Assembly: GCA_934169775.1 (NCBI GenBank)
Contig: CAKPOI010000030.1
Span: 1 to 17,976, forward strand
DNA length: 17,976 bases
Reading direction: 5' to 3'
From: an uncultured Clostridia bacterium
Lineage (GTDB): Bacteria > Bacillota > Clostridia > TANB77 > CAG-508
Shown one piece after another: positions 5,241-12,636 of the stretch. Each line of letters begins with the position of its first letter. Within the stretch, counting starts at the first letter, position 1. The notes below the pieces were generated by a model. It was not told where the DNA came from. It made no database searches and saw nothing but the letters and a program-made list of their open reading frames with translations. The position numbers were made by a program, and so were the translations under genes.

Positions 5241-6147
5241 TCACCTTTGTTGTGTATTCTAATGGTGTACCATAAAAGTTTTCATATATTTCTTTCCATA
5301 TTTTGAAGTTTTGGTTTAACATTTTTTCTGTATTTTCTTTTTGTGATATATTTTCATCAGGATATATTGGCTCTGCTATATTTACAATATATTCTTGTAT
5401 TGGAAATCCTTCTTCATCTAGGTTTTCGCTGTCTTGCATTGTTATAAAAATTGGTATTACTGGTACATTGTTACGTGCAGCTATTTTAAATGCTCCTGGT
5501 TTTAGTGGTTTTGGTTTTCTGTAATTCCACCACATGCTTTGTTCTGGATATATTAATATAAAATCTCCTTTTTGTAGTAATACATCTACTGCTTTCATAA
5601 ACTCCACCATTGTTCTTTTGTTTGAACTTAATGGTAATGTATCACAGTTTCTAAAGAAAAATCCATATAATCCTGGAAAGTTTGTATAATTTCCTTCTCT
5701 TATTACTTTATATAGTCTTTTTTCTTCTATTTTCCCAGATAATCTAAAAACTTTTTCTATTGTAAAACAGTCAAATGGATTAAAGTGATTACATGTTACT
5801 ATTGCTCCTGTGTCTACTTTGCTTAAGTTTTCTAATCCATTTATTTCTTTTATTATTAACTTATTGTTTTTTAGTAAATTATCTAAAAATTTTTCTCCAA
5901 CTTCATTTGCAAATACTCTTTTTAGTTTACTTGACATTTTTTTTCTTAAATAGTCTATATTTTCTGGAGTTAGTACTATTGTAGCTGGATCTTCTTCTGC
6001 GTCAACATCAAATTTTCCTTCTTTTTCTAGTTCTTCTATTTTTTGTAAAATCTTTACTCTATATTGATGTTTTTCTTCTTTTTGCTTTTTAATGTCAATT
6101 TCGTCCTTTTTTATTTTTGATAATGTTAATATTTTTTTTGCTTTCAT
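5209..6147 (-). CDS. PlsC-type 1-acyl-glycerol-3-phosphate acyltransferase-like protein
   Basis: This 312-residue protein has an unusual, highly charged N-terminal region (about 1-95, coiled-coil-like, Lys/Glu rich) ahead of a PlsC domain. Motif I is CNHFNPFD (120-127), with H122 and D127 in the canonical HX4D spacing. Motif III is IYPEQSMWWNY (200-210), followed by KPGAFKIAARNNVPVIPIF (about 217-235), typical of the family. Expected role: acyl transfer to a lysolipid or glycan hydroxyl at the membrane. The start is the ATG at 6147, 8 nt after AGGAG; a TTG directly upstream is less likely. The upstream GT8 gene's stop overlaps that AGGAG, so the two are translationally linked. The last ten residues (ILGTDSKNTN) and the stop codon come from a family 2 repeat, so the natural C-terminus was probably altered by its insertion. 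Confidence 0.85.
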   Translation of the reverse strand: MKAKKILTLSKIKKDEIDIKKQKEEKHQYRVKILQKIEELEKEGKFDVDAEEDPATIVLTPENIDYLRKKMSSKLKRVFANEVGEKFLDNLLKNNKLIIKEINGLENLSKVDTGAIVTCNHFNPFDCFTIEKVFRLSGKIEEKRLYKVIREGNYTNFPGLYGFFFRNCDTLPLSSNKRTMVEFMKAVDVLLQKGDFILIYPEQSMWWNYRKPKPLKPGAFKIAARNNVPVIPIFITMQDSENLDEEGFPIQEYIVNIAEPIYPDENISQKENTEKMLNQNFKIWKEIYENFYGTPLEYTTKVILGTDSKNTN

Positions 6148-6158
6148 CAAACTATCTC

Positions 6159-7079
6159 CTATTTATTTCTATCGTCTCCAACACATTCTGTTTCTTTTTG
6201 TGCTAATTCTATAAGTTTTGCACTGCTAGCATCATCTCTTTCTTTATCAGCTTCTGTGTATTTTGCCCCAATTTCTTTGATTGTATTATAGAATTCTGTC
6301 TTTTCTGCATATTTCCAAAAGTATTCTTGATATAAAATATTGTCAAAATACCATGGTTTTGCTCCTAAATTGTAATGTATTATATTAATTGCTCCTTTTT
6401 GTTCTCCCATAACTGGCATTCTGTTCCAAGAATAATCTAATAATTTCACTCTTCCCTTACATAATCTATTCATATAGTCTTGATCTTGGGCTACTTCAAA
6501 TTTTACTCTTTCTAACATATAAATAAATTTGTCCTGAAATTTATATTTTCTTAATTCTTCTAAATTCATTATAATAATTCCTGCATTGAAATATTTATTA
6601 TAATTTGAAACTCCCACAACTCTTTCTACATAATCTTTAAATACATCTATTGTTTGTATTACACCATCTGGTGTTCCTGCTATTAAATTGTTTTCTATGT
6701 TTATATTATATAAATTAGCAATATCTGTTAAACAAATTGTATCACTATCTATGTAAACTGCTTTTTTGTATTCAGGATACATTTCTGGTATGAATAGTCT
6801 GTAATATGTTGTATTAGAAAAATAATTACGTGTATATAATTTTTCTTTGATTTCTTCTAACTGTTTTTTTACATTTACAAATTCTATATCTATATTTTTA
6901 TTTTCAAATTTCTTTATTTTTTTCATGTTTTCTTCTAATACATTTGTATATAGTATTTTTATTTTATATTCGTTTTCCTCTGATGTGTTGTCAATTACTG
7001 ATTTTAATGCTACAGCTAAAAATGGTATATATCCATCATCTACTGCAAAAAATACTGGTATTACATTTTTATTTTTCAT
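6159..7079 (-). CDS. Glycosyltransferase family 8 protein (second GT8 of operon)
   Basis: This 306-residue GT8 enzyme (LgtC/GspA/glycogenin type) is a retaining, metal-dependent transferase that uses nucleotide sugars, typically UDP-glucose or UDP-galactose. It opens with VIPVFFAVDDGYIPFLAVALKSV-like sequence, the family's nucleotide-binding start. The metal-binding DxD is YIDSD (109-113). It also has FNAGIIIMNLEEL (about 167-179), AQDQDYMN (about 197-204), and the C-terminal HYNLGAKPW box that binds the phosphates and metal. It has no signal peptide or membrane helix, so it acts in the cytoplasm or at the membrane surface. The start codon lies inside the end of the preceding GT8 gene (11-bp overlap, 7069-7079), which implies coupled translation. 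A polar, charged tail after residue 265 is not part of the core fold. The acceptor is not predictable; an envelope glycolipid or glycopolymer is suggested by the acyltransferases that follow. Confidence 0.9.
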   Translation of the reverse strand: MKNKNVIPVFFAVDDGYIPFLAVALKSVIDNTSEENEYKIKILYTNVLEENMKKIKKFENKNIDIEFVNVKKQLEEIKEKLYTRNYFSNTTYYRLFIPEMYPEYKKAVYIDSDTICLTDIANLYNINIENNLIAGTPDGVIQTIDVFKDYVERVVGVSNYNKYFNAGIIIMNLEELRKYKFQDKFIYMLERVKFEVAQDQDYMNRLCKGRVKLLDYSWNRMPVMGEQKGAINIIHYNLGAKPWYFDNILYQEYFWKYAEKTEFYNTIKEIGAKYTEADKERDDASSAKLIELAQKETECVGDDRNK

Positions 7080-7905
7080 TTATTTTTGCCCCCATCTTTT
7101 CCTTTAATTTTAGATATTCTTTTAATTCTTCATCAAATGCATAGCATTTTAAAATTTTATGCACTTCTTCTACATTCCATTGTTTGTAATTTTCAGTATG
7201 TGGATATGGTTTCCATAATAGCCTTTTACAAAAATGACAAATTACTGTATCTTTTCTATTGAATTTTGATTGTTCATTATATTTTCTTGGTAATAATTTT
7301 TTCTTTTTAGTTGAACGGAATATTGCATCTTGATCTGCAAATAACATCTTTTTTGTTTTTATTAGTTCTCGTGCTTTTATTAACATTCCTGTTTCTTTTA
7401 TTTTTTTCATATTTAATAATAACATTCCTGCATTTATATAATCTGGTCTTATGAATATAGATCCGTATTTTTCCTTTACTGCTGCATATTCATAATCTGT
7501 TATATCTATATTGTATAACTCTGATATATCTTTTGCTGCCATCATATCTATATCTAAATATAATAATTTATCTGGAATATTTTCTATTTTATCTGCCAAT
7601 AAACGCAATAATGTATATGGTGTGCAATATGCTGTTTCATTTGCACATTTTCCAAATTCTGCTTCATAGATTTCTGTTACATCTATTTTACTTATTTTAT
7701 TTTCTGGATTTTTTAATTTTATTACATCTTCTAGAAATTCTATTTGCTCATCTGTTATTGCTGTATATTCTGGCTTAATTCGTGTTAAATTCATTGTAAA
7801 TATATAACAATTAACTGTCTCTTTTGTTTTATTTGTTATTGATATTAATTCTGTTAATGCTCCATCAAATACTTTTTCATTTCCACATAATAATATGTTT
7901 ATCAT
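7069..7905 (-). CDS. Glycosyltransferase family 8-like protein (first GT8 of operon)
   Basis: This 278-residue protein has the GT8 fold signature, more diverged than the next gene. It begins MINILLCGNEKVFDGALTEL, matching the nucleotide-binding start. The DxD motif is LYLDID (115-120). It continues with INAGMLLLNMKK (157-168), FADQDAIF (about 189-196) and a C-terminal HFCKRLLWKPY box in place of the usual H-x-x-G-x-x-K-P-W. The expected activity is sugar transfer from a nucleotide sugar. No secretion signal or transmembrane segment is seen. It is the first gene of a four-gene operon with a promoter at 7969-7997; an AAGGGGAAAG run before the ATG at 7905 can act as ribosome binding site, at a rather long distance. 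Its last 11 bases overlap the next gene's start. Which of the two GT8 enzymes acts first, and on what, is unknown. Confidence 0.85.
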   Translation of the reverse strand: MINILLCGNEKVFDGALTELISITNKTKETVNCYIFTMNLTRIKPEYTAITDEQIEFLEDVIKLKNPENKISKIDVTEIYEAEFGKCANETAYCTPYTLLRLLADKIENIPDKLLYLDIDMMAAKDISELYNIDITDYEYAAVKEKYGSIFIRPDYINAGMLLLNMKKIKETGMLIKARELIKTKKMLFADQDAIFRSTKKKKLLPRKYNEQSKFNRKDTVICHFCKRLLWKPYPHTENYKQWNVEEVHKILKCYAFDEELKEYLKLKEKMGAKINEK

Positions 7906-7968
7906 AATTAATACTTTCCCCTTCTGTTCTTAATGCTATTCTATCTTACTAATACTTTTTTCTTCATT

Positions 7969-7997
7969 ATTTTACTATATTATGAAAATTTTGGCAA
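7969..7997 (-). promoter_or_regulatory. Promoter of the GT8-GT8-PlsC-PlsC operon
   Basis: On the - strand TTGCCA (7992-7997), a 17-bp spacer, and TAAAAT (7969-7974), just after the dgkA stop codon (8017) and about 65 bp before the first GT8 start. It separates this operon from the amylase-to-dgkA set. Confidence 0.6.
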
Positions 7998-8016
7998 GTA
8001 ATGTCGAAATATATTT

Positions 8017-8370
8017 TTATATTATTTTAGGAATAAAAATCATTAACCCTATAATTGCTGCTGCAATTGCTGATACTAGTACCGCTCCTGCTGCTATATC
8101 TTTTGCATTTTTTGCTTTTTCATTTATCTCTTGCATTGCTATATCTACTGTTGTTTCTATTGCTGAGTTTATAAGCTCTAATGATATTACCAACCCAAAT
8201 AAGATTATGCATGTTATCCATTCTTGTTTTGTTATTTTAAATGCTATTCCTGCTATTATTACCAATATCATTATTGCTATATGTATTTTTACATTTCTTT
8301 CTGTTTTTATTGCTTGTGCGATTCCTTGTATTGCACATTTAAAACTATTTATGATTTTTTTATTTTTCAT
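8017..8370 (-). CDS. dgkA: Diacylglycerol/undecaprenol kinase family protein (DgkA)
   Basis: This 117-residue integral membrane kinase of the prokaryotic DgkA family has three predicted transmembrane helices (about 30-47, 52-70 and 92-112). Conserved motifs: KTERNVKIH near residues 22-30, the catalytic ELINSAIE (65-72) and AKNAKDIAAGAVL (86-98). In Firmicutes, members of this family phosphorylate undecaprenol, recycling the lipid carrier for wall synthesis, or diacylglycerol; sequence alone does not separate the two here. The start is placed at the ATG at 8370 with an AGAGGTGG site upstream; a GTG at 8385 is possible but has no good site of its own. The start lies inside the end of the upstream membrane-protein gene (11-bp overlap). 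The GT8/acyltransferase operon begins directly downstream. Confidence 0.92.
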   Translation of the reverse strand: MKNKKIINSFKCAIQGIAQAIKTERNVKIHIAIMILVIIAGIAFKITKQEWITCIILFGLVISLELINSAIETTVDIAMQEINEKAKNAKDIAAGAVLVSAIAAAIIGLMIFIPKII

Positions 8371-9664
8371 TGTTTTGAGTTCCACCTCTTTTTTTAATTA
8401 AATTTTTCCATATTTCTTTATAGCTTTTGTTTGGCAAGTAATAATATGTTTGAACTCTTTTTGAAAAAGTAAAATATATTACACATAGCATTGGATATAA
8501 AATGCTAAATAACAAAACATTAAATTCTTGTTTGAAATATTCTGCATCATATAATTCCATTGGGTTTATCCAAGCGTAAATTATTCTAATTGTTGTAACA
8601 ATTAGACCTGTTGCCATTATTGCTATATTTGCTCTAATTAATTTTTTAGGTGTGCCTGTTTTTCTTTTAAGTGTTACATAAATTTGATACATATTGATTA
8701 CTGCTAAAATTGTGCTTTGTACAGTTATTGCACCTACATAAAAAGTCATTCCTTCTATTTTTGAAACATTGCTTATTTCTATTACTCTCAAAAATAGTTG
8801 GTAAAAGCATAATGTCCAGAATAATAATAGTAATCCTCCAAATTTGCTATATTGTTTTATTTTTATGTCTTTTATATTTTTGTCTAAATATTTTCTATCT
8901 TTTATTCTAATAGCTATTACAATAATAGTTAATATTGCAAATGCTATTATTGTGAATCCCCAAGCTAATTTCATTGTTTGACTTGTATATGTATTTTGTG
9001 GTCTTTCTATTTCATAAAAGCTTATATTTTCAATTATTTGTTGTTCTTGTTCTAAAATTTCTTGACTTGTATTTTGATAATACCTAAAGCTTGTTGTTAT
9101 TAGTCTTCCATTTACAATTGTATAATAAATTGACATTTCTAAATTGTTTTCTTCGTTTTGTAATATTGTTTTTATATTTATATAATTATTACCATTATTT
9201 GTTTTTACTATTGAATTTTCTTTTATGCTGAATTTTGTCTTTTCTTCTTGACTCTGTTCTACTTGTTGTTTAAATGTCTCTATTATTTTTTCTTTATATG
9301 TGTTTTTTTCTTCTTCAGAAAATTCATTAAAATTTGCCATATTTATATAATTACTGCTTGTTACTCCGGCAATTAGTATTTCTCTTGTAGGATTTTCTGT
9401 ATTGTCTACTGCATCTAGTACAATTCCAGCATTTTTGTAATTTTGTATATATTTTTCTTTGTTTTCTATTTTTGACACATTTTCATCATTGGTTTTTAGG
9501 CTTGATACTATTTCTATTAGTTCATTGTTTAATGATATTTTCATTCCTATGTCTTTTAAATCATATTGTTTTTCTTGTTGTTCATTTTCTGCCATTACTG
9601 AAGTTGTAAAAATTAATATTGATAATATAAATATACAAATTTTTTTTAATATGTTTTTTTTCAT
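8360..9664 (-). CDS. Signal-peptide membrane protein with DUF2569-like four-helix C-terminus
   Basis: This 434-residue protein has two halves. Residues 1-25 are a signal peptide (basic start, hydrophobic core, cleavage-like SVMAEN). Residues 26 to about 230 form an extracytoplasmic domain rich in Glu, Asn and Lys, with no recognised fold. A transmembrane helix follows (about 234-254), then a four-helix bundle to residue 410. The FGGLLLLFW opening, a YF-x-FSKRVQTYY element near the end and the helix spacing resemble DUF2569, a family of unknown function. It follows the amylase gene by 49 bp without an obvious terminator, and its last 11 bases overlap dgkA, so it is translationally coupled to a lipid kinase; a role in envelope or lipid-carrier homeostasis is a guess. 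The ATG at 9664 is preceded by AGAAAGGAA about 10 nt upstream. Confidence 0.8.
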   Translation of the reverse strand: MKKNILKKICIFILSILIFTTSVMAENEQQEKQYDLKDIGMKISLNNELIEIVSSLKTNDENVSKIENKEKYIQNYKNAGIVLDAVDNTENPTREILIAGVTSSNYINMANFNEFSEEEKNTYKEKIIETFKQQVEQSQEEKTKFSIKENSIVKTNNGNNYINIKTILQNEENNLEMSIYYTIVNGRLITTSFRYYQNTSQEILEQEQQIIENISFYEIERPQNTYTSQTMKLAWGFTIIAFAILTIIVIAIRIKDRKYLDKNIKDIKIKQYSKFGGLLLLFWTLCFYQLFLRVIEISNVSKIEGMTFYVGAITVQSTILAVINMYQIYVTLKRKTGTPKKLIRANIAIMATGLIVTTIRIIYAWINPMELYDAEYFKQEFNVLLFSILYPMLCVIYFTFSKRVQTYYYLPNKSYKEIWKNLIKKRGGTQNNEK

Positions 9665-9713
9665 ATAAAATAATGTTCCTTTCTTATCGTTTACTTAGAA
9701 ATGCTGTATTTTA

Positions 9714-11156
9714 TTATTTTTTTATCCAGACAGATACTGATTTTTCTTTTACTTTAAACACTCCACATCCATCTTCTCTAATTATTACTTCTTCATCGCA
9801 ATTTCCAATAACATCAATAAAAGTTTCTCCTACATGTTTTGTACCTATATACATTGTTTTTTCTCCTTCACCTTTATTTGTTATTATAACTGCTAGTCCT
9901 GAACGTAAGTGTTCTTCATCACCTTCTCTTGTCCAACCTATGTAATTTGGATGGTCAAAATAGTCATGTTGCTCTCCATATGATTTTTCTTTTCTTAATT
10001 TTATTAGTATTTGAATGTCTTTTACTGGTTCTATATTATCATGTTGTATTCCAAATAAATCTCCATAGAATACACATGGATATCCTTCTTCTCTTAATAG
10101 TATTATTGAATATGCACTTTGTTTAAACCACTCTGATATAAAGCTTTGCAATGCTTGTCCTGGTTGTGTGTCATGGTTATCTACAAATGTTACTGCTTTT
10201 GATGGGTTTTCTTTTGCTAAAGTGTGTTCTAGTATTTGTGACAAATTGTAATTTTCATCTTTTGATGCTGCTTCTAAGTTGTAATGTAATGGCACATCAA
10301 ATAATGATGTTTGTCCATGGGTTTCTGTTATATATCTATGTAATTTGTTTACATCATTTGACCAGTATTCTCCTACAGAGAATAGTTCTTTTTTGAATTT
10401 TTCTCTTAGTATTTTTAACCATTTGTCATAAAATTCTGCATCTATGTGTTTTACAGCATCTAGTCTAAATCCGTCTATTTTTGTTGTGTCTACATACCAT
10501 TCTCCCCATTTTATACATTCTTCTACTACTTCTGGATTTTTAAAGTCTATATCTGTTCCCATTAAATAGTCAAAATTTCCAAATTCCTCATCTACTGTGT
10601 TGTTCCACTCTTTGTCTTTGAATTTGAATATTGCATGTTCTCCTGTTTCATTATTATAATCTATTCCTGTAAAATGTGTCCAGTTCCATTCAAAATCTGA
10701 GTATTTATGTTTTCTTCCTGGAAATGTATATTTGGTTGCTACTTTTACTTTTTCTTGATTAGATATTTCTAAATTGTGATTTCCCCAATCTACCTTTGTT
10801 GCTGGTATTGTTTGAATTTTGTCTGCTCCCATTTTATGATTTAACACTATGTCTGCATATGTTTCTATACCTGCTTGTTTTAATGCCATTATGCAATCTA
10901 GATATTCTTGTTTAGATCCATATTTTGTTTTTATTGTTCCTTTTTGTTCGAATTCTCCTAAATCATATATATCATATACCCCATAACCTACTTCGTCTTT
11001 TCCTCCCACTCCTTTATATGCTGGTGGTAACCATACTGCTGTTATTCCTAGTTCTGATATTTTTTCTGCTTGGTTTGATATTTTTAGCCAAAAATCTTGA
11101 TTGGTTTTTAGATACCATTCAAAATATTGCATTAATGTTCCATTTATTTTTTTCAT
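9714..11156 (-). CDS. Cytoplasmic alpha-amylase, GH13 family
   Basis: This 480-residue enzyme hydrolyses internal alpha-1,4 bonds of starch, glycogen or maltodextrins. All four GH13 regions are intact: DIVLNH (102-107), GFRLDAVKH (229-237, nucleophile D233), GEYW (262-265, acid/base E263) and FVDNHDT (324-330, D329). The N-terminal INGTLMQYFEWY and ITAVWLPPAYKG match the liquefying bacterial alpha-amylase subgroup (GH13_5). There is no signal peptide: the start is fixed by the conserved N-terminus, so the enzyme stays in the cytoplasm, probably acting on stored glycogen or imported dextrins. The start codon lacks a convincing ribosome binding site, and the 80-nt leader can fold in two alternative ways (see 11157-11239). 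It is first in a set with the DUF2569-like protein and dgkA. Confidence 0.95.
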   Translation of the reverse strand: MKKINGTLMQYFEWYLKTNQDFWLKISNQAEKISELGITAVWLPPAYKGVGGKDEVGYGVYDIYDLGEFEQKGTIKTKYGSKQEYLDCIMALKQAGIETYADIVLNHKMGADKIQTIPATKVDWGNHNLEISNQEKVKVATKYTFPGRKHKYSDFEWNWTHFTGIDYNNETGEHAIFKFKDKEWNNTVDEEFGNFDYLMGTDIDFKNPEVVEECIKWGEWYVDTTKIDGFRLDAVKHIDAEFYDKWLKILREKFKKELFSVGEYWSNDVNKLHRYITETHGQTSLFDVPLHYNLEAASKDENYNLSQILEHTLAKENPSKAVTFVDNHDTQPGQALQSFISEWFKQSAYSIILLREEGYPCVFYGDLFGIQHDNIEPVKDIQILIKLRKEKSYGEQHDYFDHPNYIGWTREGDEEHLRSGLAVIITNKGEGEKTMYIGTKHVGETFIDVIGNCDEEVIIREDGCGVFKVKEKSVSVWIKK

Positions 11157-11239
11157 TTTTACACTTTCTTTCTCTCAAAGTGTATACTTGGTTGGAAAGA
11201 TTTAATTTTTTCAACCTTACACTTTCTTTTGTTTTTACC
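11157..11239 (-). promoter_or_regulatory. Candidate structured leader of the amylase mRNA with alternative pairings
   Basis: Read on the - strand the leader contains AAAGTGTA (11218-11225, segment 1), a 9-bp hairpin GGTTGAAAA / TTTCCAACC (11208-11216 with 11190-11198), TACACTTT (11177-11184, segment 2), a purine-rich GAGAGAAAG, AAAGTGTA again (11160-11167, segment 3) and then the ATG after three bases. Segment 2 is perfectly complementary to both 1 and 3, so the two 8-bp stems exclude each other. Pairing 2:3 puts GAGAGAAAG in a hairpin loop and a stem right before the start codon; pairing 1:2 frees that region. This is a plausible translational switch. It is not a riboswitch class known to me, and a DNA operator made of repeated AAAGTGTA sites is an alternative. 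Confidence 0.5.
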
Positions 11240-11245
11240 GTTGTA

Positions 11246-11254
11246 ATTTTATCA
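11246..11254 (-). promoter_or_regulatory. Extended -10 promoter of the amylase gene
   Basis: On the - strand TGATAAAAT gives an extended -10 (TG at 11253-11254, TAAAAT at 11246-11251). No good -35 lies at 17 bp, but a TTGACA abuts it only 8 bp upstream. The start would be near 11239, so the switch-like leader is entirely transcribed. Confidence 0.5.
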
Positions 11255-11263
11255 TAATTTGTC

Positions 11264-11294
11264 AAAAAAAGAAAGCCTTTTTCAGCTTTCTTTT
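11264..11294 (-). terminator. Intrinsic terminator of tyrS
   Basis: The stem AAAAGAAAGC / GCTTTCTTTT (11285-11294 and 11267-11276) is 10 bp with an 8-nt loop, followed on the - strand by seven T in a row. It lies about 55 bp after the tyrS stop codon and directly after a family 1 repeat copy. Confidence 0.85.
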
Positions 11295-11295
11295 G

Positions 11296-11319
11296 TTATA
11301 TATGTCCGATTTTGTTCTT
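11296..11319 (-). repeat. Dispersed repeat, family 1, copy 3 (diverged)
   Basis: On the - strand the core AAGAACAAAATCGGACAT matches the 24-nt heart of the copies at 906-929 and 3875-3898 with 3-4 mismatches. It lies in the 3' untranslated region of tyrS, same orientation as the gene, one base before the terminator stem. Confidence 0.55.
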
Positions 11320-11349
11320 AATTTATTAATTTTTATCATATTAATTTTT

Positions 11350-12564
11350 TTATTTTTCAAGCTTATGAAAAACTTTTTTTCCTTTTTTTAATATTGCATA
11401 TCCTTCTGTAAAATCATTTTCAGAAAGTATGTAATTAATGTCTATAACTTTATTATCATTTAAACTAATACTGTTTTGAGCTATTAATGTTCTTGCTTGG
11501 CTCTTAGATGGTGCTATTTCTGTTTTTATTAAAGCATCTATTATTGAAATATTTATATCTTCTAATTTTGTTGAAGGCATATTTTCTATTGATCCTTGTC
11601 CATTAAATAATGCATTTGATGCTTCTTCTGCTTTTTTAGCTTCTTCTTCTCCATGTATTAATTTTGTAATTTCAAATGCAGCTACTTTTTTTGCTTCATT
11701 GATATGTTCATCTTTTAATGATGCTAATCTTCTTACTTCTTCCATAGGTAAAAATGTTAATAGTGATAATACTTTTCCAACACTTTCGTCTTCTATGTTT
11801 CTCCAATATTGGTAAAATTCATATGGTGATACTTTGTTAGCATCTAGCCATAGTGCTCCTTTTTCTGTTTTACCCATTTTTTTGCCTTCTTTTGTTGTTA
11901 ATAGTTTAAATGTTAATCCGTAAGAATCATCTTTTCCTATTTTTCTTATTAAGTCTACTCCACCTATTATGTTAGACCATTGATCATTTCCACCTATTTC
12001 TAATTTGCATCCATATGTATTGTATAGATGTAAAAAGTCATATGATTGCATTAACATATATCCTAATTCAAAAAATGTTAATCCTGTTTCTAAACGTTGT
12101 TTGTAACATTCCGCTGCTAACATTCTATTTATTGAAAATAGGCTTCCTATTTCACGCATAAAATCTATATATTTTAAATTTAAAAGCCAATCTGCATTGT
12201 TTACTATTATTGCTGCATTTTCTCCTTCAAAACTTACAAATTTTTCTACTTGTTTTTTTATGCTTGCTACATTTGCATCTATTTGTTCTCTTGAAAGCAT
12301 TTTTCTCATATCTGTTTTTCCTGATGGATCTCCTATTGATGCTGTTCCTCCTCCTACTAATATGATTGGTTTATGCCCACATTTTTGTAGATGGCTTGCT
12401 ACCATTAATGATACAAAATGTCCTACATGTAGACTATCTGCTGTTGGATCTATTCCTATGTAAAATGGTATTGATTCATTTTTATCAAATAATTCATACA
12501 TTTCTTTTGGGTGTGTTAATTGTTCTATATATCCTCTTTCTTCTAGCATTTTTAGTGCATTCAT
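11350..12564 (-). CDS. tyrS: Tyrosyl-tRNA synthetase (TyrRS)
   Basis: This 404-residue class I aminoacyl-tRNA synthetase charges tRNA-Tyr with tyrosine in the cytoplasm. The Rossmann domain carries the HIGH-type signature HVGH (46-49) in SLHVGHFVSL, GGGTASIGDPSGKTDMR (71-87), the tyrosine-pocket region GYMLMQSYDFLHL (168-180) with GGNDQWSNI (191-199), and the KMSKS-type loop KMGKT (229-233). The KMGKT form and the C-terminal S4 RNA-binding domain (about 340-404) match the bacterial TyrRS type commonly called TyrS. Length is normal. The ATG at 12564 follows AAGGAAAG by 7-8 nt. The 5' region is too short for a T-box, so the usual tRNA-sensing control of Firmicute tyrS is absent here. An extended -10 promoter overlaps the end of the upstream zinc-ribbon gene; co-transcription with that gene is also likely. 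Confidence 0.97.
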   Translation of the reverse strand: MNALKMLEERGYIEQLTHPKEMYELFDKNESIPFYIGIDPTADSLHVGHFVSLMVASHLQKCGHKPIILVGGGTASIGDPSGKTDMRKMLSREQIDANVASIKKQVEKFVSFEGENAAIIVNNADWLLNLKYIDFMREIGSLFSINRMLAAECYKQRLETGLTFFELGYMLMQSYDFLHLYNTYGCKLEIGGNDQWSNIIGGVDLIRKIGKDDSYGLTFKLLTTKEGKKMGKTEKGALWLDANKVSPYEFYQYWRNIEDESVGKVLSLLTFLPMEEVRRLASLKDEHINEAKKVAAFEITKLIHGEEEAKKAEEASNALFNGQGSIENMPSTKLEDINISIIDALIKTEIAPSKSQARTLIAQNSISLNDNKVIDINYILSENDFTEGYAILKKGKKVFHKLEK

Positions 12565-12627
12565 TTTATCACTTTCCTTCCTTGCGTTCTCACTTTTTTG
12601 TTATACATTTTTTGAAAAACGTTTTTT

Positions 12628-12636
12628 ATTATAACA
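12628..12636 (-). promoter_or_regulatory. Possible extended -10 promoter of tyrS
   Basis: On the - strand TGTTATAAT (TG at 12635-12636, perfect TATAAT at 12628-12633), overlapping the stop codon of the zinc-ribbon gene. No clear -35 is seen. GAAAAAC / GTTTTTC (12614-12620, 12639-12645) flanks it as an inverted repeat. Confidence 0.4.

Noticed and set aside
12565..12628. T-box riboswitch expected ahead of tyrS
   Set aside because: Only 64 bp separate tyrS from the upstream gene; no T-box motif or specifier stem is visible.
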